DNA of 64,000 bases from Tubulanus polymorphus (GCF_964204645.1 NW_027437432.1:64001-128000); one strand, 5' to 3'; positions 11,612-24,223 are shown, counted from the first letter of the stretch. Translations and numbers: made by a program. The notes: generated from the letters alone by a model not told the origin.

Positions 11612-11731
11612 TTTTCAACTAGTGTTCAACTAGTGTTCAACTAGTGTTCAACTGGTGTTCAACTAGTGTTCAACTGGTGTTCAACTGGTGTTCAACTAGT
11701 GTTCAACTGGTGTTCAACTAGTGTTCAACTA
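11605..11731. repeat. Minisatellite, 11-bp unit starting at the BRCC36 stop codon
   Basis: About 11 copies of TTCAACTAGTG or TTCAACTGGTG. The first unit overlaps the end of the coding sequence (CGCAACTAG, stop at 11609-11611), so the array makes up the start of the 3' UTR. A poly(A) signal AATAAA follows at 11808-11813. Confidence 0.88.
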
Positions 11732-11929
11732 TCTGAGTTTTGTACTTCATCAGAACTGATCAAATTATTGTACATAAATGCTGTAATACCCGTTTATCAT
11801 TGAAATGAATAAAATTTTGTTATAAAAAGGAAATTTGAATATTTACTTATTGAGGCAGCCTAAGAAAGCCCAGCACCCAGAATACCAAACTGGTATCTAT
11901 TTCATCCAGAGCGTTGAATTGTAAAAAAA

Positions 11930-12011
11930 TATAAGGATTCGAACCCCCGCGCCCACACGGATGGATACGCCCGTCAGTGGGAAGTGTGAATAATCCACTA
12001 CCCCTTTAGAA
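11930..12011 (-). mobile_element. tRNA-derived SINE fragment
   Basis: Read on the minus strand, a B box (GGTTCGAATCC, complement of 11935-11945) lies downstream of an A-box-like TAGTGGATTATTCAC. A T-rich tail follows. The piece around 12183-12209 repeats the GTGTGAA-ATATCCACTACCCCTT segment, so a second truncated copy or target duplication is likely. Confidence 0.5.
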
Positions 12012-12238
12012 CCAATTCAATTATAATTTTATTGATGTTTATTTGTGACCACATAAACTTGATAACATCAGCTACACTCATCATTCAACAAGACAAAATT
12101 TTCATCAAGATAATTGATTTAAAAAAAGCATTTTCTCTAAACACCAATTCAATCAATTATATTAAAACACCTGCTTACGACGAGTGTGAAATATCCACTA
12201 CCCCTTCAATACACGTGTGATGCGTAGAATTCAGTAAA

Positions 12239-15200
12239 ATGTCTTTTTTTATTAGAAATAAAACGAAATCTGAAGTAACAACGATTCGAAATAAAAAGGT
12301 GATGATAACTCAATGAATCATGTGAATTTTTGTGTATATTTGATTATTTTTAAATGAGTTCTGATGAATTAAAGTGTCTGATGATTAGTCTGTGATTAAA
12401 CCGCTCCCAATCAATCCAATTAGAATTTATTTCTCTATTTTAGCCTCTCGTGAAATCGAAGAGTTTCGGTGGAAAACAGCAAAAATCTGGCCGAGATGCA
12501 GTTAGAGGGTCTGCTCCCCGCAGAGATACAGCCAGTGGAGGGACTGCTCCAGCTGCTAAACGCAGAGATACAGTCGGAGGAGGGACTGCTCCAGCTGCCA
12601 AACGTAGGAAACCAAATGAAACCAACAACAATAATTATAAAGGTGGATTAAATGACGAGATAGCAAGTGATTCAGACAGGTACGAAATATATATCGGTAT
12701 AAATTCCAATCTCTGAGGAGAAGGGAGAGGAGAGGTGAGAGGAGGGGAGAGAGTGGGTGAGAGGAGGGGAGAGAGTGGGTGAGGGGAGGGGAAGAGGGAG
12801 AGGGGAGAAAGTGGGTGAGGAGAGGAGAGAGTGGGTGAGGGGAGGAGAGAGAAAGAGGGGAGAGTGGGTGAGAGGAGAGAGTGGGTGAGAGGGGAGAGGG
12901 AGGAAGAGGGAGAGGAGAGAGGAAGTGAGATTGAAGATAAAGGAGATAAGGGAATGAAACACATGTGACTGATTACTGATAATTGATTGATTGAATTATG
13001 TTTTTAAAGTGATTTAGATTTGGGTCAAGATAAAATCAATGAGAAGTCAGCTGCGGCGGGCGGGTATTCATCAGAGGAGGATCTAGAAACCGCTCAAGAA
13101 AAACGAATACGTTTGGCAAAACAGTATTTATCACAACTGGAGAATGAAGGTCAGTGACTGACACCGGTTGGATGTTTGAATCTAGATTCTCTCACTGAGA
13201 CCGGTCGGATGTTTATAGATCTATAGACGAATCTAGATTCTCTCACTGAGACCGGTCGGATGTTTATAGATCTATAGATGAATCTAGATTCTCTCACTGA
13301 GACCGGTCGGATGTTTATAGATCTATAGGCGAATCTAGATTCTCTCACTGAGAACGGTCGGATGTTTATAGATCTATAGATGAATCTAGATTCTCTCACT
13401 GAGAACGGTCGGATGTTTATAGATCTATAGATGAATCTAGATTCTCTCACTGAGACCGGTCGGATGTTTATAGATCTATAGACGAATCTAGATTCTCTCG
13501 CTGAGACCGGTCGGATGTTTATAGATCTATAGATGAATCTAGATTCTCTCACTGAGAACGGTCGGATGTTTATAGATCTATAGATGAATCTAGATTCTCT
13601 CACTGAGACCGGTCGGATGTTTATAGATCTATAGATGAATCTAGATTCTCTCACTGAGACCGGTCGGATGTTTATAGGTCTATAGATGAATCTAGATTCT
13701 CTCACTGAGACCGGTCGGATATTTATAGATCTATAGACGAATCTAGATTCTCTCACTGAGACCGGTCGGATGTTTATAGATCTATAGATGAATCTAGATT
13801 CTCTCACTGAGACCGGTCGGATGTTTATAGGTCTATAGATGAATCTAGATTCTCTCACTGAGACCGGTCGGATGTTTATAGATCTATAGATGAATCTAGA
13901 TTCTCTCACGGAGACCGGTCGGATGTTTATAGATCTATAGATGAATCTAGATTCTCTCACTGAGACCGGTCGGATGTTCATAGATCTATAGATGAATCTA
14001 GATTCTCTCACTGAGACCGGTCGGATGTTTATAGGTCTATAGATGAATCTAGATTCTCTCACTGAGACCGGTCGGATGTTTATAGATCTATAGATGAATC
14101 TAGATTCTCTCACTGAGAACGGTCGGATGTTTATAGGTCTATAGATGAATCTAGATTCTCTCACTGAGAACGGTCGGATGTTTATAGATCTATAGATGAA
14201 TCTAGATTCTCTCACTGAGACCGGTTGGATGTTTATAGATCTATAGATGAATCTAGATTCTCTCACTGAGACCGGTCGGATGTTTATAGATCTATAGATG
14301 AATCTAGATTCTCTCACTGAGACCGGTTGGATGTTTATAGATCTATAGATGAATCTAGATTCTCTCACTGAGACCGGTCGGATGTTTATAGATCTATAGA
14401 TGAATCTAGATTCTCTCACTGAGACCGGTTCGATGTTTGAGTCTAGATTCTCTCACTGAGACCGGTCGGATGTTTATAGATCTATAGATGAATCTAGATT
14501 CTCTCACTGAGACCGGTTGGATGTTTGAATCTAGATTCACTGAGACCGGTTCGATGTTTGAATCTAGATTCTCTCACTGAGACCGGTCGGATGTTTATAG
14601 ATCTATAGATGAATCTAGATTCTCTCACTGAGACCGGTTGGATGTTTGAATCTAGATTCTCTCACTGAGACCGGTTCGATGTTTGAATCTAGATTCTCTC
14701 ACTGAGACCGGTCGGATGTTAATAGATCTATAGATGAATCTAGATTCTCTCACTGAGACCGGTTGGATGTTTGAATCTAGATTCTCTCACTGAGACCGGT
14801 CGGATGTTAATAGATCTATAGATGAATCTAGATTCTCTCACTGAGACCGGTTGGATGTTTGAATCTAGATTCTCTCACTGAGACCGGTTCGATGTTTGAA
14901 TCTAGATTCTCTCACTGAGACCGGTCGGATGTTTATAGATCTATAGATGAATCTAGATTCTCTCACTGAGACCGGTCGGATGTTTATAGATCTATAGATG
15001 AATCTAGATTCTCTCACTGAGACCGGTTGGATGTTTATAGATCTATAGATGAATCTAGATTCTCTCACTGAGACCGGTCGGATGTTTATAGATCTATAGA
15101 TGAATCCAGATTCTCTGTATTTCATATTTTTATTTGATTAGAAAAATTACAAGACGAAGATCGAGAAGCTCAAAAAGATTTAATCGCTCATCGTTTAAAA

Positions 15201-18200
15201 CAGGATGTGGTAAGAATTACTGTAATATAATACAACTGAGTTTACTAAATCTATCGACATGTTTCATGTTCTATCGGTATGTTTCATGTTCTATCAGCAT
15301 GTTTCATGTTCTATCGGTATGTTTCATGTTCTATCGACATGTTTCATGTTCTATCGACATGTTTCATGTTCTATCGACATGTTTCATGTTCTATCGGTAT
15401 GTTTCATGTTCTATCGACATGTTTCATGTTCTATCGACATGTTTCATGTTCTATCGGCATGTTTCATGTTCAATCGGTATGTTTCATGTTCTATCGACAT
15501 GTTTCATGTTCTATCGACATGTTTCATGTTCTATCGACATGTTTCATGTTCTATCTGTATGTTTCATGTTCTATCGGTATGTTTCATGTTCTATCGGCAT
15601 GTTTCATGTTCTATCGACATGTTTCATGTTCTATCGGCATGTTTCATGTTCTATCGGTATGTTTCATGTTCTATCGACATGTTTCATGTTCTATTGACAT
15701 GTTTCATGTTCTATCGACATGTTTCATGTTCTATCGGTATGTTTCATGTTCTATCGGTATGTTTCATGTTCTATCGACATGTTTCATGTTCTATCGGTAT
15801 GTTTCATGTTCTATCGGTATGTTTCATGTTCTATCGACATGTTTCATGTTCTATCGGTATGTTTCATGTTCTATCGGTATGTTTCATGTTCTATCGACAT
15901 GTTTCATGTTCTATCGGTATGTTTCATGTTCTATTGGTATGTTTCATGTTCTATCGACATGTTTCATGTTCTATCGGTATGTTTCATGTTCTATCGGTAT
16001 GTTTCATGTTCTATCGGTATGTTTCATGTTCTATCGACATGTTTCATGTTCTATCAACATGTTTCATGTTCTATCGACATGTTTCATGTTCTATCTGTAT
16101 GTTTCATGTTCTATCGGTATGTTTCATGTTCTATCGGCATGTTTCATGTTTTATCGGTATGTTTCATGTTCTATCGGTATGTTTCATGTTCTATCGGTAT
16201 GTTTCATGTTCTATCGGTATGTTTCATGTTCTATCGGTATGTTTCATTTTCTATCGACATGTTTCATGTTCTATCGACATGTTTCATGTTCTATCGACAT
16301 GTTTCATGTTCTATCGGCATGTTTCATGTTCTATCGACATGTTTCATGTTCTATCGACATGTTTCATGTTCTATCGACATGTTTCAAATCTGTTTGTTTT
16401 TTTCAGTTGGAACAAAGTGGACGATTGCACAGATATATCGCTGATCAGGTAAATCAGCTGATTATAAACGTATTCAATGGCTACCTCCATAAATCACCCT
16501 ATGACATCATACTAACAGTTGCCTGTGTATATATATTTGTAGTTTTTACCACCGGAAGCTGAAGATATCAGTGTCCTACGTGCTCATCAGTTACCATTAA
16601 CGTGTTTAGTGATTTCACCTGATAATAAATACATTTTCACTGCGTCCAAAGATTGTCATATTATCAAATGTAAGTATTTACAACTGATGACAGAATCCAG
16701 TTACACAGTTTTTTGTGGAATTTCAACTGATTTTATCTCTCACAATTGTCGATCTGATTTTATTGTTTATCGTGTTTTATTTCCAGGGAATTTAGAAACT
16801 TGTCAGAAAATTCATACGATTAAAGGTGGTAAGAAACTGGATCCAAAAACAAGCGCTGGTCACAAGTCTCATGTTTTATGTTTGGCTATTTCATCAGATA
16901 ACAAATTTCTAGTAGGTTTTACACAATTTTATACTGATATTTGACGGTTTAACTCTGAAGAGTTGGTGCTCATTGAATTCATGTATTTTCAGGTTTCTGG
17001 TGATTGCGATAAATTGATTCATGTTTGGAATCCAGAAAATTGTCAACATATTCGAACATTTACAGGACACAGAGATTCTGTTTCAGTGAGTTTTAGTTTA
17101 TTATATTTCACCGAGTAGTTTGAACTCGAAGCCGAAGATGATATGAATTGTATTTGAATACGGTATTTATAGGGTTTAGTTTTCCGTAAAGGAAGTCATC
17201 AGTTGTTCAGTTCTTCACACGACAGATCAGTGAAAATATGGGATTTAGATCAAATGGCTTACGTTGAAACGTTGTAAGTATCCAAACAATAGCTTACTCA
17301 TTACCCTGCACATATATGATGAAAGCATTTCATCAATTTGGTTGAAATGATGGTTTATCTTTCAGATTTGGTCATCAAGATAAAATCACAGCAATAGATT
17401 CGTTATCTCGAGAGAGAGCGATCACATCAGGAGGCGGCGACCGGTCCATTCGTATCTGGAAAATCATTGAAGAATCACAACTAGTTTTTCATGGTCATCA
17501 GTAAGTTAAAATGATGACTAGTAGAATCTGACCAGTAGAGTCTGACCAGTAGAGTCTGACCAGTAGAGTCTGACCAGTAGAATCTGACCAGTAGAGTCTG
17601 ACCAGTAGAGTCTGATCAGTAGAGTCTGACCAGTAGAATCTGACCAGTAGAGTCTGACCAGTAGAATCTGACCAGTAGAGTCTGACCAGTAGAGTCTGAC
17701 CAGTAGAGTCTGACCAGTAGAGTCTGACCAGTAGAGTCTGACCAGTAGAGTCTGACCAGTAGAGTCTGATCAGTAGAGTCTGACCAGTAGAATCTGACCA
17801 GTAGAGTCTGACCAGTAGAGTCTGACCAGTAGAGTCTGACCAGTAGAGTCTGACCAGTAGAGTCTGACCAGTAGAGTCTGACCAGTAGAATCTGACCAGT
17901 AGAGTCTGACCAGTAGAGTCTGACCAGTAGAGTCTGACCAGTAGAGTCTGACCAGTAGAATCTGACCAGTAGAGTCTGACCAGTAGAATCTGACCAGTAG
18001 AGTCTGACCAGTAGAGTCTGACCAGTAGAGTCTGACCAGTAGAATCTGACCAGTAGAGTCTGACCAGTAGAGTCTGACCAGTAGAGTCTGACCAGTAGAG
18101 TCTGACCAGTAGAGTCTGACCAGTAGAGTCTGACCAGTAGAGTCTGACCAGTAGAATCTGACCAGTAGAGTCTGACCAGTAGAATCTGACCAGTAGAGTC

Positions 18201-20007
18201 TGACCAGTAGAGTCTGACCAGTAGAGTCTGACCAGTAGAGTCTGACCAGTAGAGTCTGACCAGTAGAGTCTGACCAGTAGAGTCTGACCAGTAGAATCTG
18301 ACCAGTAGAATCTGACCAGTAGAGTCTGACCAGTAGAGTCTGACCAGTACAGTGTTTACAATACTGGTGTTTGAAATCAGTTTTATACTGATAGGTTTGA
18401 TTTATTTTCAGTGGTTCTATTGATTGTGTATCATTGATAAATGAACAGCATTTTGTCTCCGGTGCCGATGACAAGTAAGTATGATGTCATAGGGTGATTT
18501 ATGGATGAAGCCATTGATGTATATTTAATTGTGTGATATAATGTCAGTTCTCTAGCTGTGTGGAGCGTTATGAAGAAAAAACCGTGCGCTCTCATTAGAA
18601 ACGCTCACAGTAATTCAACTGACGACACTGAAATAAACACAACATCAAAACCTGAAGAGAACTGGATTTCAGCAGTTTCATCATTACAGCATACTGATCT
18701 AATAGCATCAGGTGAGAGCAGTGTATACCAGTTGTACAGCCTGGGGGGAGGGGGAGGGGGGTTATACAGGGGGATCAACTCATCATTACAGCATACTGAT
18801 CTAATAGCATCAGGTGAGAGCAGTGTATACCAGTGTGTAGCCTGGGGGGAGGGGGAGGGGGGTTATACAGGGGGATCAACTCATCATTACAGCATACTGA
18901 TCTAATAGCATCAGGTGAGAGCAGTGTATACCAGTTGTACAGCCTGGGGGGAGGGGGGAGGGGGGTTATACAGGGGGATCAACTCATCATTACAGCATAC
19001 TGATCTAATAGCATCAGGTGAGAGCAGTGTATACCAGTTGTACAGCCTGGGGGGGAGGGGGGAGGGGGGTTATACAGGGGGGATCAACTCATCAGTACAG
19101 CATACTGATCTAATAGCATCAGGTGAGAGCAGTGTATACCAGTTGTACAGCCTGGGGGGGGGGGTTATACAGGGGGGATCAACTCATCAGTACAGCTTAC
19201 TGATCTAATAGCATCAGGTGAGAGCAGTGTATACCAGTTGTACAGCCTGGGGGGGGGGGGGGTTATACAGGGGGGATCAACTCATCAGTACAGCATACTG
19301 ATCTAATAGCATCAGGTGAGAGCAGTGTATACCAGTTGTACAGCCTGGGGGGGGGGGGTTATACAGGGGGGATCAACTCATCAGTACAGCATACTGATCT
19401 AATAGCATCAGGTGAGAGCAGTGTATACCAGTTGTACAGCCTGGGGGATCCGGGATTATGGTTAGGCAAGATCGATATCTAACTGTTGGGTGCAGAGAAA
19501 ACCTCCCTCTCCCCTCCCTCTCCCCTCCCTCTCCTCCCTCTCTTCCCTCTCCTCTTTCCCAGATCCATTTAATGTTGTTTCCTATTGATTGTCAGCAGGT
19601 TCTAAAGATGGTCGCATCAGATTGTGGAGAATTCTAGATGATTATAGGAAACTGGAACCGTTATTCTCTGTACCAGTCGTAAGTGTTTCATTCTGAGATT
19701 CAAACTTTAGAGAATTAATGTAAACAATTCATTAAATATATTTCTGATTCTATTTTCCTCATCAGGAAATTCAACTCAAATTGCCCTGCAATCTCTTCAC
19801 ATGAACTATGCTGTAGTATATTGAAATGTATGACACGTTTGTATTGTATTGTAGGTCGGGTTTGTGAATAGTTTACAGTTTGCCAGTGACGGTAGTTTCC
19901 TAGTTGCCGCAGTAGGACAGGAACATAAATGGGGCCGATGGTGGAGAATGAAAGATGCTAAGAATTCTTTAGTTATCATTCGATTAAAGAAAAAATCAGA
20001 GACATGA
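12239..20007 (+). CDS. RRP9: U3 snoRNP WD40 protein RRP9 (U3-55K), 14 exons, 528 aa
   Basis: RRP9 binds the B/C box of U3 snoRNA and acts in the nucleolar SSU processome during early 18S rRNA processing. Exons: 12239-12298, 12444-12679, 13010-13149, 15142-15209, 16407-16448, 16543-16669, 16787-16911, 16993-17085, 17173-17273, 17366-17500, 18412-18474, 18548-18711, 19599-19678, 19855-20007; they sum to 1587 nt in frame. The N-terminus is basic, with two 14-aa repeats (RRDTASGGTAPAAK) that resemble a nuclear localisation signal. An acidic/coiled segment follows (AQEKRIRLAKQYLSQLE), then a WD40 propeller from about residue 193 with signatures such as TGHRDSV, SHDRSVKIW, GGGDRSIRIW and VGQEHKWGRWWRMKDAKNS, the last specific to RRP9. 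Human RRP9 is 475 aa. Four introns are inflated by minisatellites. Poly(A) signal at 20040-20045. Confidence 0.95.
12716..12956. repeat. Purine-rich GGAGAG/GTGGGTGAG array in RRP9 intron 2
   Basis: Imperfect tandem repeats of GAGAGAGTGGGTGAGAGGAGG on the sense strand of the intron. Open frames on the complementary strand (Ser/Pro/Leu only) are artefacts. Confidence 0.85.
13158..15117. repeat. Minisatellite, 51-bp unit filling RRP9 intron 3
   Basis: About 38 copies of a unit containing GAGACCGGTCGGATGTTTAT, AGATCTATAGATGAATC and TAGATTCTCTCACT; truncated units occur in the right third. It starts 8 bp after the exon 3 donor and ends about 25 bp before the exon 4 acceptor. The period is a multiple of three, so a 422-codon open frame appears on the minus strand; I regard it as spurious. 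Confidence 0.95.
15249..16386. repeat. Minisatellite, 20-bp unit filling RRP9 intron 4
   Basis: About 57 copies of GTTTCATGTTCTATCGACAT, with CGGTAT and CGGCAT variants, nearly all full length. The array ends 20 bp before the exon 5 acceptor. All three + frames stay open for about 400 codons because the unit lacks stops; this is not coding. Confidence 0.95.
17516..18349. repeat. Minisatellite, 15-bp unit filling RRP9 intron 10
   Basis: About 55 copies of TCTGACCAGTAGAGT or TCTGACCAGTAGAAT. It starts 15 bp after the exon 10 donor (17501). Confidence 0.95.
18678..19445. repeat. Tandem repeat of about 100 bp made from the RRP9 exon 12 3' end plus its splice donor
   Basis: The unit contains the last 34 nt of coding exon 12 (ending CTAATAGCATCAG), the donor GTGAGAGCAGTG, then GTATACCAGTTGTACAGCC, a variable G run and GTTATACAGGG. 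The donor-containing segment occurs at exon 12 itself and seven more times, with GT donors near 18814, 18915, 19018, 19125, 19220, 19314 and 19412. The first copy is 102 nt from the true donor. Confidence 0.93.
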
Positions 20008-20049
20008 AATGTAAACTGGATTGATTTGGATGTTGGGACAATAAAGTCA

Positions 20050-20853
20050 TGATAAAACAATCTTGGAGTTTAAACTGTAAGGTTTTCGTTCTAGGATTCT
20101 TTAGACCTCTGCATTGAGGAAATACAGTTTTATAGGCATAGACTCTGTAGACCGCTGCATTGTCTATTTGTGCTATTAATAGGAAAAAATTTGTTTTAGT
20201 CTAATCTGTGCTTAATTTTTGACAAAAATGGCAATAAGTGCTTAAAAGTGCTCCCCTTGGCTAGAATAAGTTATCTGATAAACCACAGCATTTAAAGTGA
20301 TACTTAGGATTGATCGAATAATCAAAAGCCAAGCACACATCTCACTTATTGGTATTTAATGAGTGTTCTAGGGCATTAGTGGCTTAAGCAAACTTTATTA
20401 TTCCAGTTAGACTGTGCGTGAAATCGGATCTCTGGGACGGTGGAAGATGTGTCTGACTTGAGTTATTTTCGAGTTGGATGTTATATATTTTTGAATAGTG
20501 TTCCAGACATCCGATTCGAGCAGAGTACACTGATTTTCCTAATGGGCTGAAATGAAATTCTTTGGGGAATAAATTTTCATTTGCTTAAAATTCCCCCTTT
20601 GGCATGCGAGCCTGCTGCTTCATCGGGGGTGTTAATACATTGGAATACATTCGCTGAGAAAAGAGTTCTATCTAAAATAGCTTGTATTCGCTAGCAAGAG
20701 TAGAAACTCTCGGGTAAAGTCTTAAGTGTGATATAAATATTTATTCTCAACTAACAAGGGTAGAGTAATGAGCTTAATTTGACTTAGATATATGTATCGC
20801 TATTCCTCGCATGCCACAGTAGAATAACGAGGCTGTGTTAGATCTCAGCCGTT
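20050..20853. other. Intergenic, nothing recognised
   Basis: AT-rich sequence after the RRP9 poly(A) signal. I see no gene, RNA gene or array. Confidence 0.6.
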
Positions 20854-21135
20854 CAGTGCTGCCCCTATGAATTACGATAGCGGAATTTCTGTGAACTAAA
20901 ATAGTAGCCCGCTTTTGCCGTCGGAATATAGATTTCTTTTTTACGTACGATACGGACCGGTGTGGCGCCTAATAAACTATGATACTCTGAATCTGTTCGA
21001 AATCTGAGAATTTTCACGGAATCCGCCCGAAAATCGGTAAATAGTTTGTCTACTTTAGCCGGTAAAGAATTTGGCAAGCGAGTAAAATGTTAGTTCGCGC
21101 TTTTCCCGCTATTGTTATACATAGGGGCAGCACTG
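20854..21135. mobile_element. Terminal-inverted-repeat element, 282 bp, with a short internal ORF
   Basis: The ends are CAGTGCTGCCCCTATG and its exact reverse complement, and similarity extends inward to about 30 bp with mismatches. Inside on the minus strand is a 70-codon open frame (20865-21077) starting MPNSLPAKVDKLFTDFRADS. A second copy of the right half lies at 36042-36161 and keeps the LDKLFTDLRA-like segment. I do not recognise the family; it may be a deletion derivative of a DNA transposon. Confidence 0.7.
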
Positions 21136-22490
21136 GATGGTCGACACGTTCCTCTCGCTATTTTCACTCAGTAGCGGGCCGAATGATAGATAAATATGTT
21201 TTTATGATTTATCTAATGATATTTTTGAAGTACAACTAGGAATTCAGCGAAATACTGAAATAAAGAATCGGGTATTTAATAAGACGTAATATTCTGAAAA
21301 ATAGACAAAATATTTGGAGATCACATATCTTATGATTCTAAAGACACTATCATTCAAATCAGGGATATCAGGATCGTCCCAATTTGTCGATGAAAAAAAA
21401 AAACTACTGTTCTATGTCATGAAGTACGTTGTGTCATTGCTTATTCTCTTGTCAATTGCTTATTCTCTTGTCAGGGGCTGAACAAGATTTTGTACCAGAA
21501 GTGAACAATAAATATTGAATTCAGTGAAAAAGAATTGGTCGTGATGAATTCTATAATCGATTTCTAGCAAAGTCAACATTGACAATGTGTGGTCCATGAG
21601 GAGAGAGGATATTGCGAATTTTCAGTGTGATCTGAGTAACTTGTCTTGACCAAATCTCTTAATTTGACTGTCCCAACTTGCTGTCTGTATCAGGAAATCA
21701 GTAGGCTGAGGTGGATCTAAATATCTGATCTAACAAAGCACTAAGGAGTTCAGCAATTGTAAACTTTATTCAGATACTAAATATAGTCATTTTACAACAC
21801 TGTATTAAAACATCAATTCACTAAATACATCCCACGAACGGTAGTTATAGGAAGGATGTCCTCTGTTCCTTCAGAATGTTCTGTATTCAGTGACGGTCGC
21901 GGCAGAGCTCACCTCGCATTAGATTTCGATCCTTGTTAGTCGGTATTTCGAGTACCAGGTAAATTATCAGCGGATTTATCTGATACTTACAGCAATAAAT
22001 GTCTTTCCGTCCATTATAAAGGACAATTTTAATATCGCTCCAAGCAGATTCGAAGAGACGCCATCTTAACCAGGAAGTAACTTGCTACTTTACATGTTTG
22101 ACCTTATTTGACATGCATCGAAAATGTAAAATGGAGGATGGGCACAACCGGTCTCTGATTGAAGATAGAGACCGGTAACCAGTCTACGAGTTGTCTGAAT
22201 TCTGCAACCAGTTACACTATAACTGCAGCAGGGTTTAAACTCATTCGTATCGGGAAATAAAAACTGAACATTCAATAAACTGAAACTAATGATTTTGATG
22301 AAAAGCGTGGTTTCTATGAGAAGAAATTCAGGCGTTGAATATAATACAGAACTCTCCACAGAATAATCCAAACCTCGATACCAACACGTTAATTCCTGAC
22401 ATGCGCAAAGCGCGAATCTGGAACATTATGACGTGTGTGTGGTCATTGTGTCCATTGTGACCTGCACTGGTTTGATCCAGCGCAGGAAAA
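21136..22490. other. Intergenic, nothing recognised
   Basis: Unique-looking AT-rich sequence. Short open frames here show no family resemblance. Confidence 0.5.
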
Positions 22491-22492
22491 TG

Positions 22493-23121
22493 GCGGCCTC
22501 CAAAATATATCACAACACACAAAAACCGTACAATTTCCCAAACATTACCAGCTTCCCTTAACACCCCACAATTCAATATCTCAATATACGGTAAGTGTTT
22601 ATCACATGGGTTAAAATGATGTAAATGTATTTCACCTCAGATATTGCGGGTAACCGATATTTGACCATGGGCCTCACACCTCGTAGTGCTAGAATTTCAT
22701 TCTGAAATGATTCTGCAAAATGTGAATTAGTTTTAGGGAATTCCGTGTAAATTCATTCTGTTTTTATTGTGTTTTATAAAGTATCAAATGTTCCGTTTTC
22801 ATTTGTAGATGTTTAAAACCATTTTATATAGAGTTGACACGAGAAACAGTGAAAACAGTGTAAGTTTTATTTCATTTTTTTAATGTGTTCTTCATCAGTT
22901 TCAGAATCAGATAATATTCATACTGTTTTTTCATTAGTTCCTCTTTTTATATTTCATGTTCAACTCTGCAGCGAAACCTAAACCTCAGATAGAAAAACCT
23001 CCTGAAGAAATCAACTATACATTGGAGTGAACAATTTGATTTGTAAGTTTGAATTTTAAATTTGATAATTCTGCAGTTATTTCTGAGGAAAGAAAACAAT
23101 CCTGGATTTGTCTATTTACAG
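22493..23121 (+). other. Exon-like segments of an unidentified transcript (5' part)
   Basis: An ATGGCGGCC start-like context at 22493 gives 23 codons before TAA, and a strong donor (GTAAGTG) lies near 22591. Exon-like pieces follow: TTTGTAG acceptor with an ATG at 22809 and a GTAAGT donor, CTCTGCAG acceptor near 22972 with a GTAAGT donor near 23042, and CTGCAG to GTAACA (about 23076-23121). No continuous reading frame links them, so this is a noncoding or decayed transcript, or chance. Confidence 0.25.
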
Positions 23122-23134
23122 GTAACACTTTACA

Positions 23135-23667
23135 ATGGGAACTTGGATTCTGTCTGCACAGGACATCAGGAATCACTGTTTTACAATCAGACTTGCTTGG
23201 ATTCAGTACATGACATCAGGAATCACTGTTTTACAATCAGACTTGCTTGGATTCAGTACATGACATCAGGAATCACTGTTTTACAATCAGACTTGCTTGG
23301 ATTCAGTACATGACATCAGGAATCACTGTTTTACAATCAGAATTGCTTGGATTCAGTACATGACATCAGGAATCACTGTTTTACAATCAGAATTGCTTGG
23401 ATTCAGTACATGACATCAGGAATCACTGTTTTACAATCAGACTTGCTTGGATTCAGCACAGGACATCAGGAATCACTGTTTTACAATCAGAATTGCTTGG
23501 ATTCAGTACATGACATCAGGAATCACTGTTTTACAATCAGAATTGCTTGAATTCTGCACAGGACAACAAGAATCACTGTTTTACAATCATACTTTCTTGG
23601 ATTTAGCTCAAGACATCAAGAATCACTTGCTTACATTCTGCACAGGACACCAGGAATCACTAAATGG
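23135..23667. repeat. Minisatellite, 50-bp unit
   Basis: About ten copies of a unit containing TTGGATTCAGTACATGACAT, CAGGAATCACTGTTTTACAA and TCAGACTTGC; the last copies are divergent. Confidence 0.9.
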
Positions 23668-24019
23668 AAATTCAAGATAAGTTACATTTACATTTATTCA
23701 TCAGTTGTTGATTAATTTGATTGAAGGAACCAGTTTTATAGTGTTAAATCATGTTTTGAAACGGAATCACAGAAACCTGTTGTATTTATATATTTGTTCA
23801 ATCCATTCAAATTATCCCCACCGATATTGGTGTATATTTAGTAAGGATTCGTTCATGTTGGGTTAGTTTTGTTAAACCGGGTTTCGTTAAACCGGGTTTC
23901 CTACTGCGATCAACTCAAATGTTATTTCTAATCAATATGAAACTGGTTCCTGATGTCAATAATACAACTGTTATCAATTATGTTCCTTCGTGATAATCAG
24001 ATCATGTGTATCTTGAGAG

Positions 24020-24223
24020 TTAGAATTTCTGTAGATTAAACTGCTGTACTTATTTCATACTGATTGTACAGTTACAGATACATGTAACATTGTGTACAGA
24101 TACAGAGATACAGATCACTGCATTACTTCATCCTGTGATTGAACAGTGATTTAATGTTCTCTCATCTTCATTAGATTCCCATCCGTCTAACTAAAACATC
24201 AGAACATTTTAACTCATCTAACC
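24020..24223 (+). repeat. Inverted-repeat arm (left), 204 bp
   Basis: Near-identical to the reverse complement of 27524-27726; I see only a few substitutions and a one-base indel. The arms bracket 3.3 kb. The 23700-24019 stretch before it holds nothing recognised. Confidence 0.9.

Noticed and set aside
13151-15125. 422-codon and 86-codon open frames on the minus strand with repeated RFIYRSINIRPVSVRES
   Set aside because: The 51-bp period is a multiple of three and the unit happens to lack stops; the region is RRP9 intron 3 between two confirmed exons on the other strand.
15259-16562. Three overlapping + frames of about 400 codons (FHVLSVCFMFY repeats)
   Set aside because: All three frames are open because the 20-bp unit has no stop; it is RRP9 intron 4.
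17770-18474. 234-codon minus frame (TGQTLLVRLYWSDS repeats)
   Set aside because: 15-bp period array within RRP9 intron 10.
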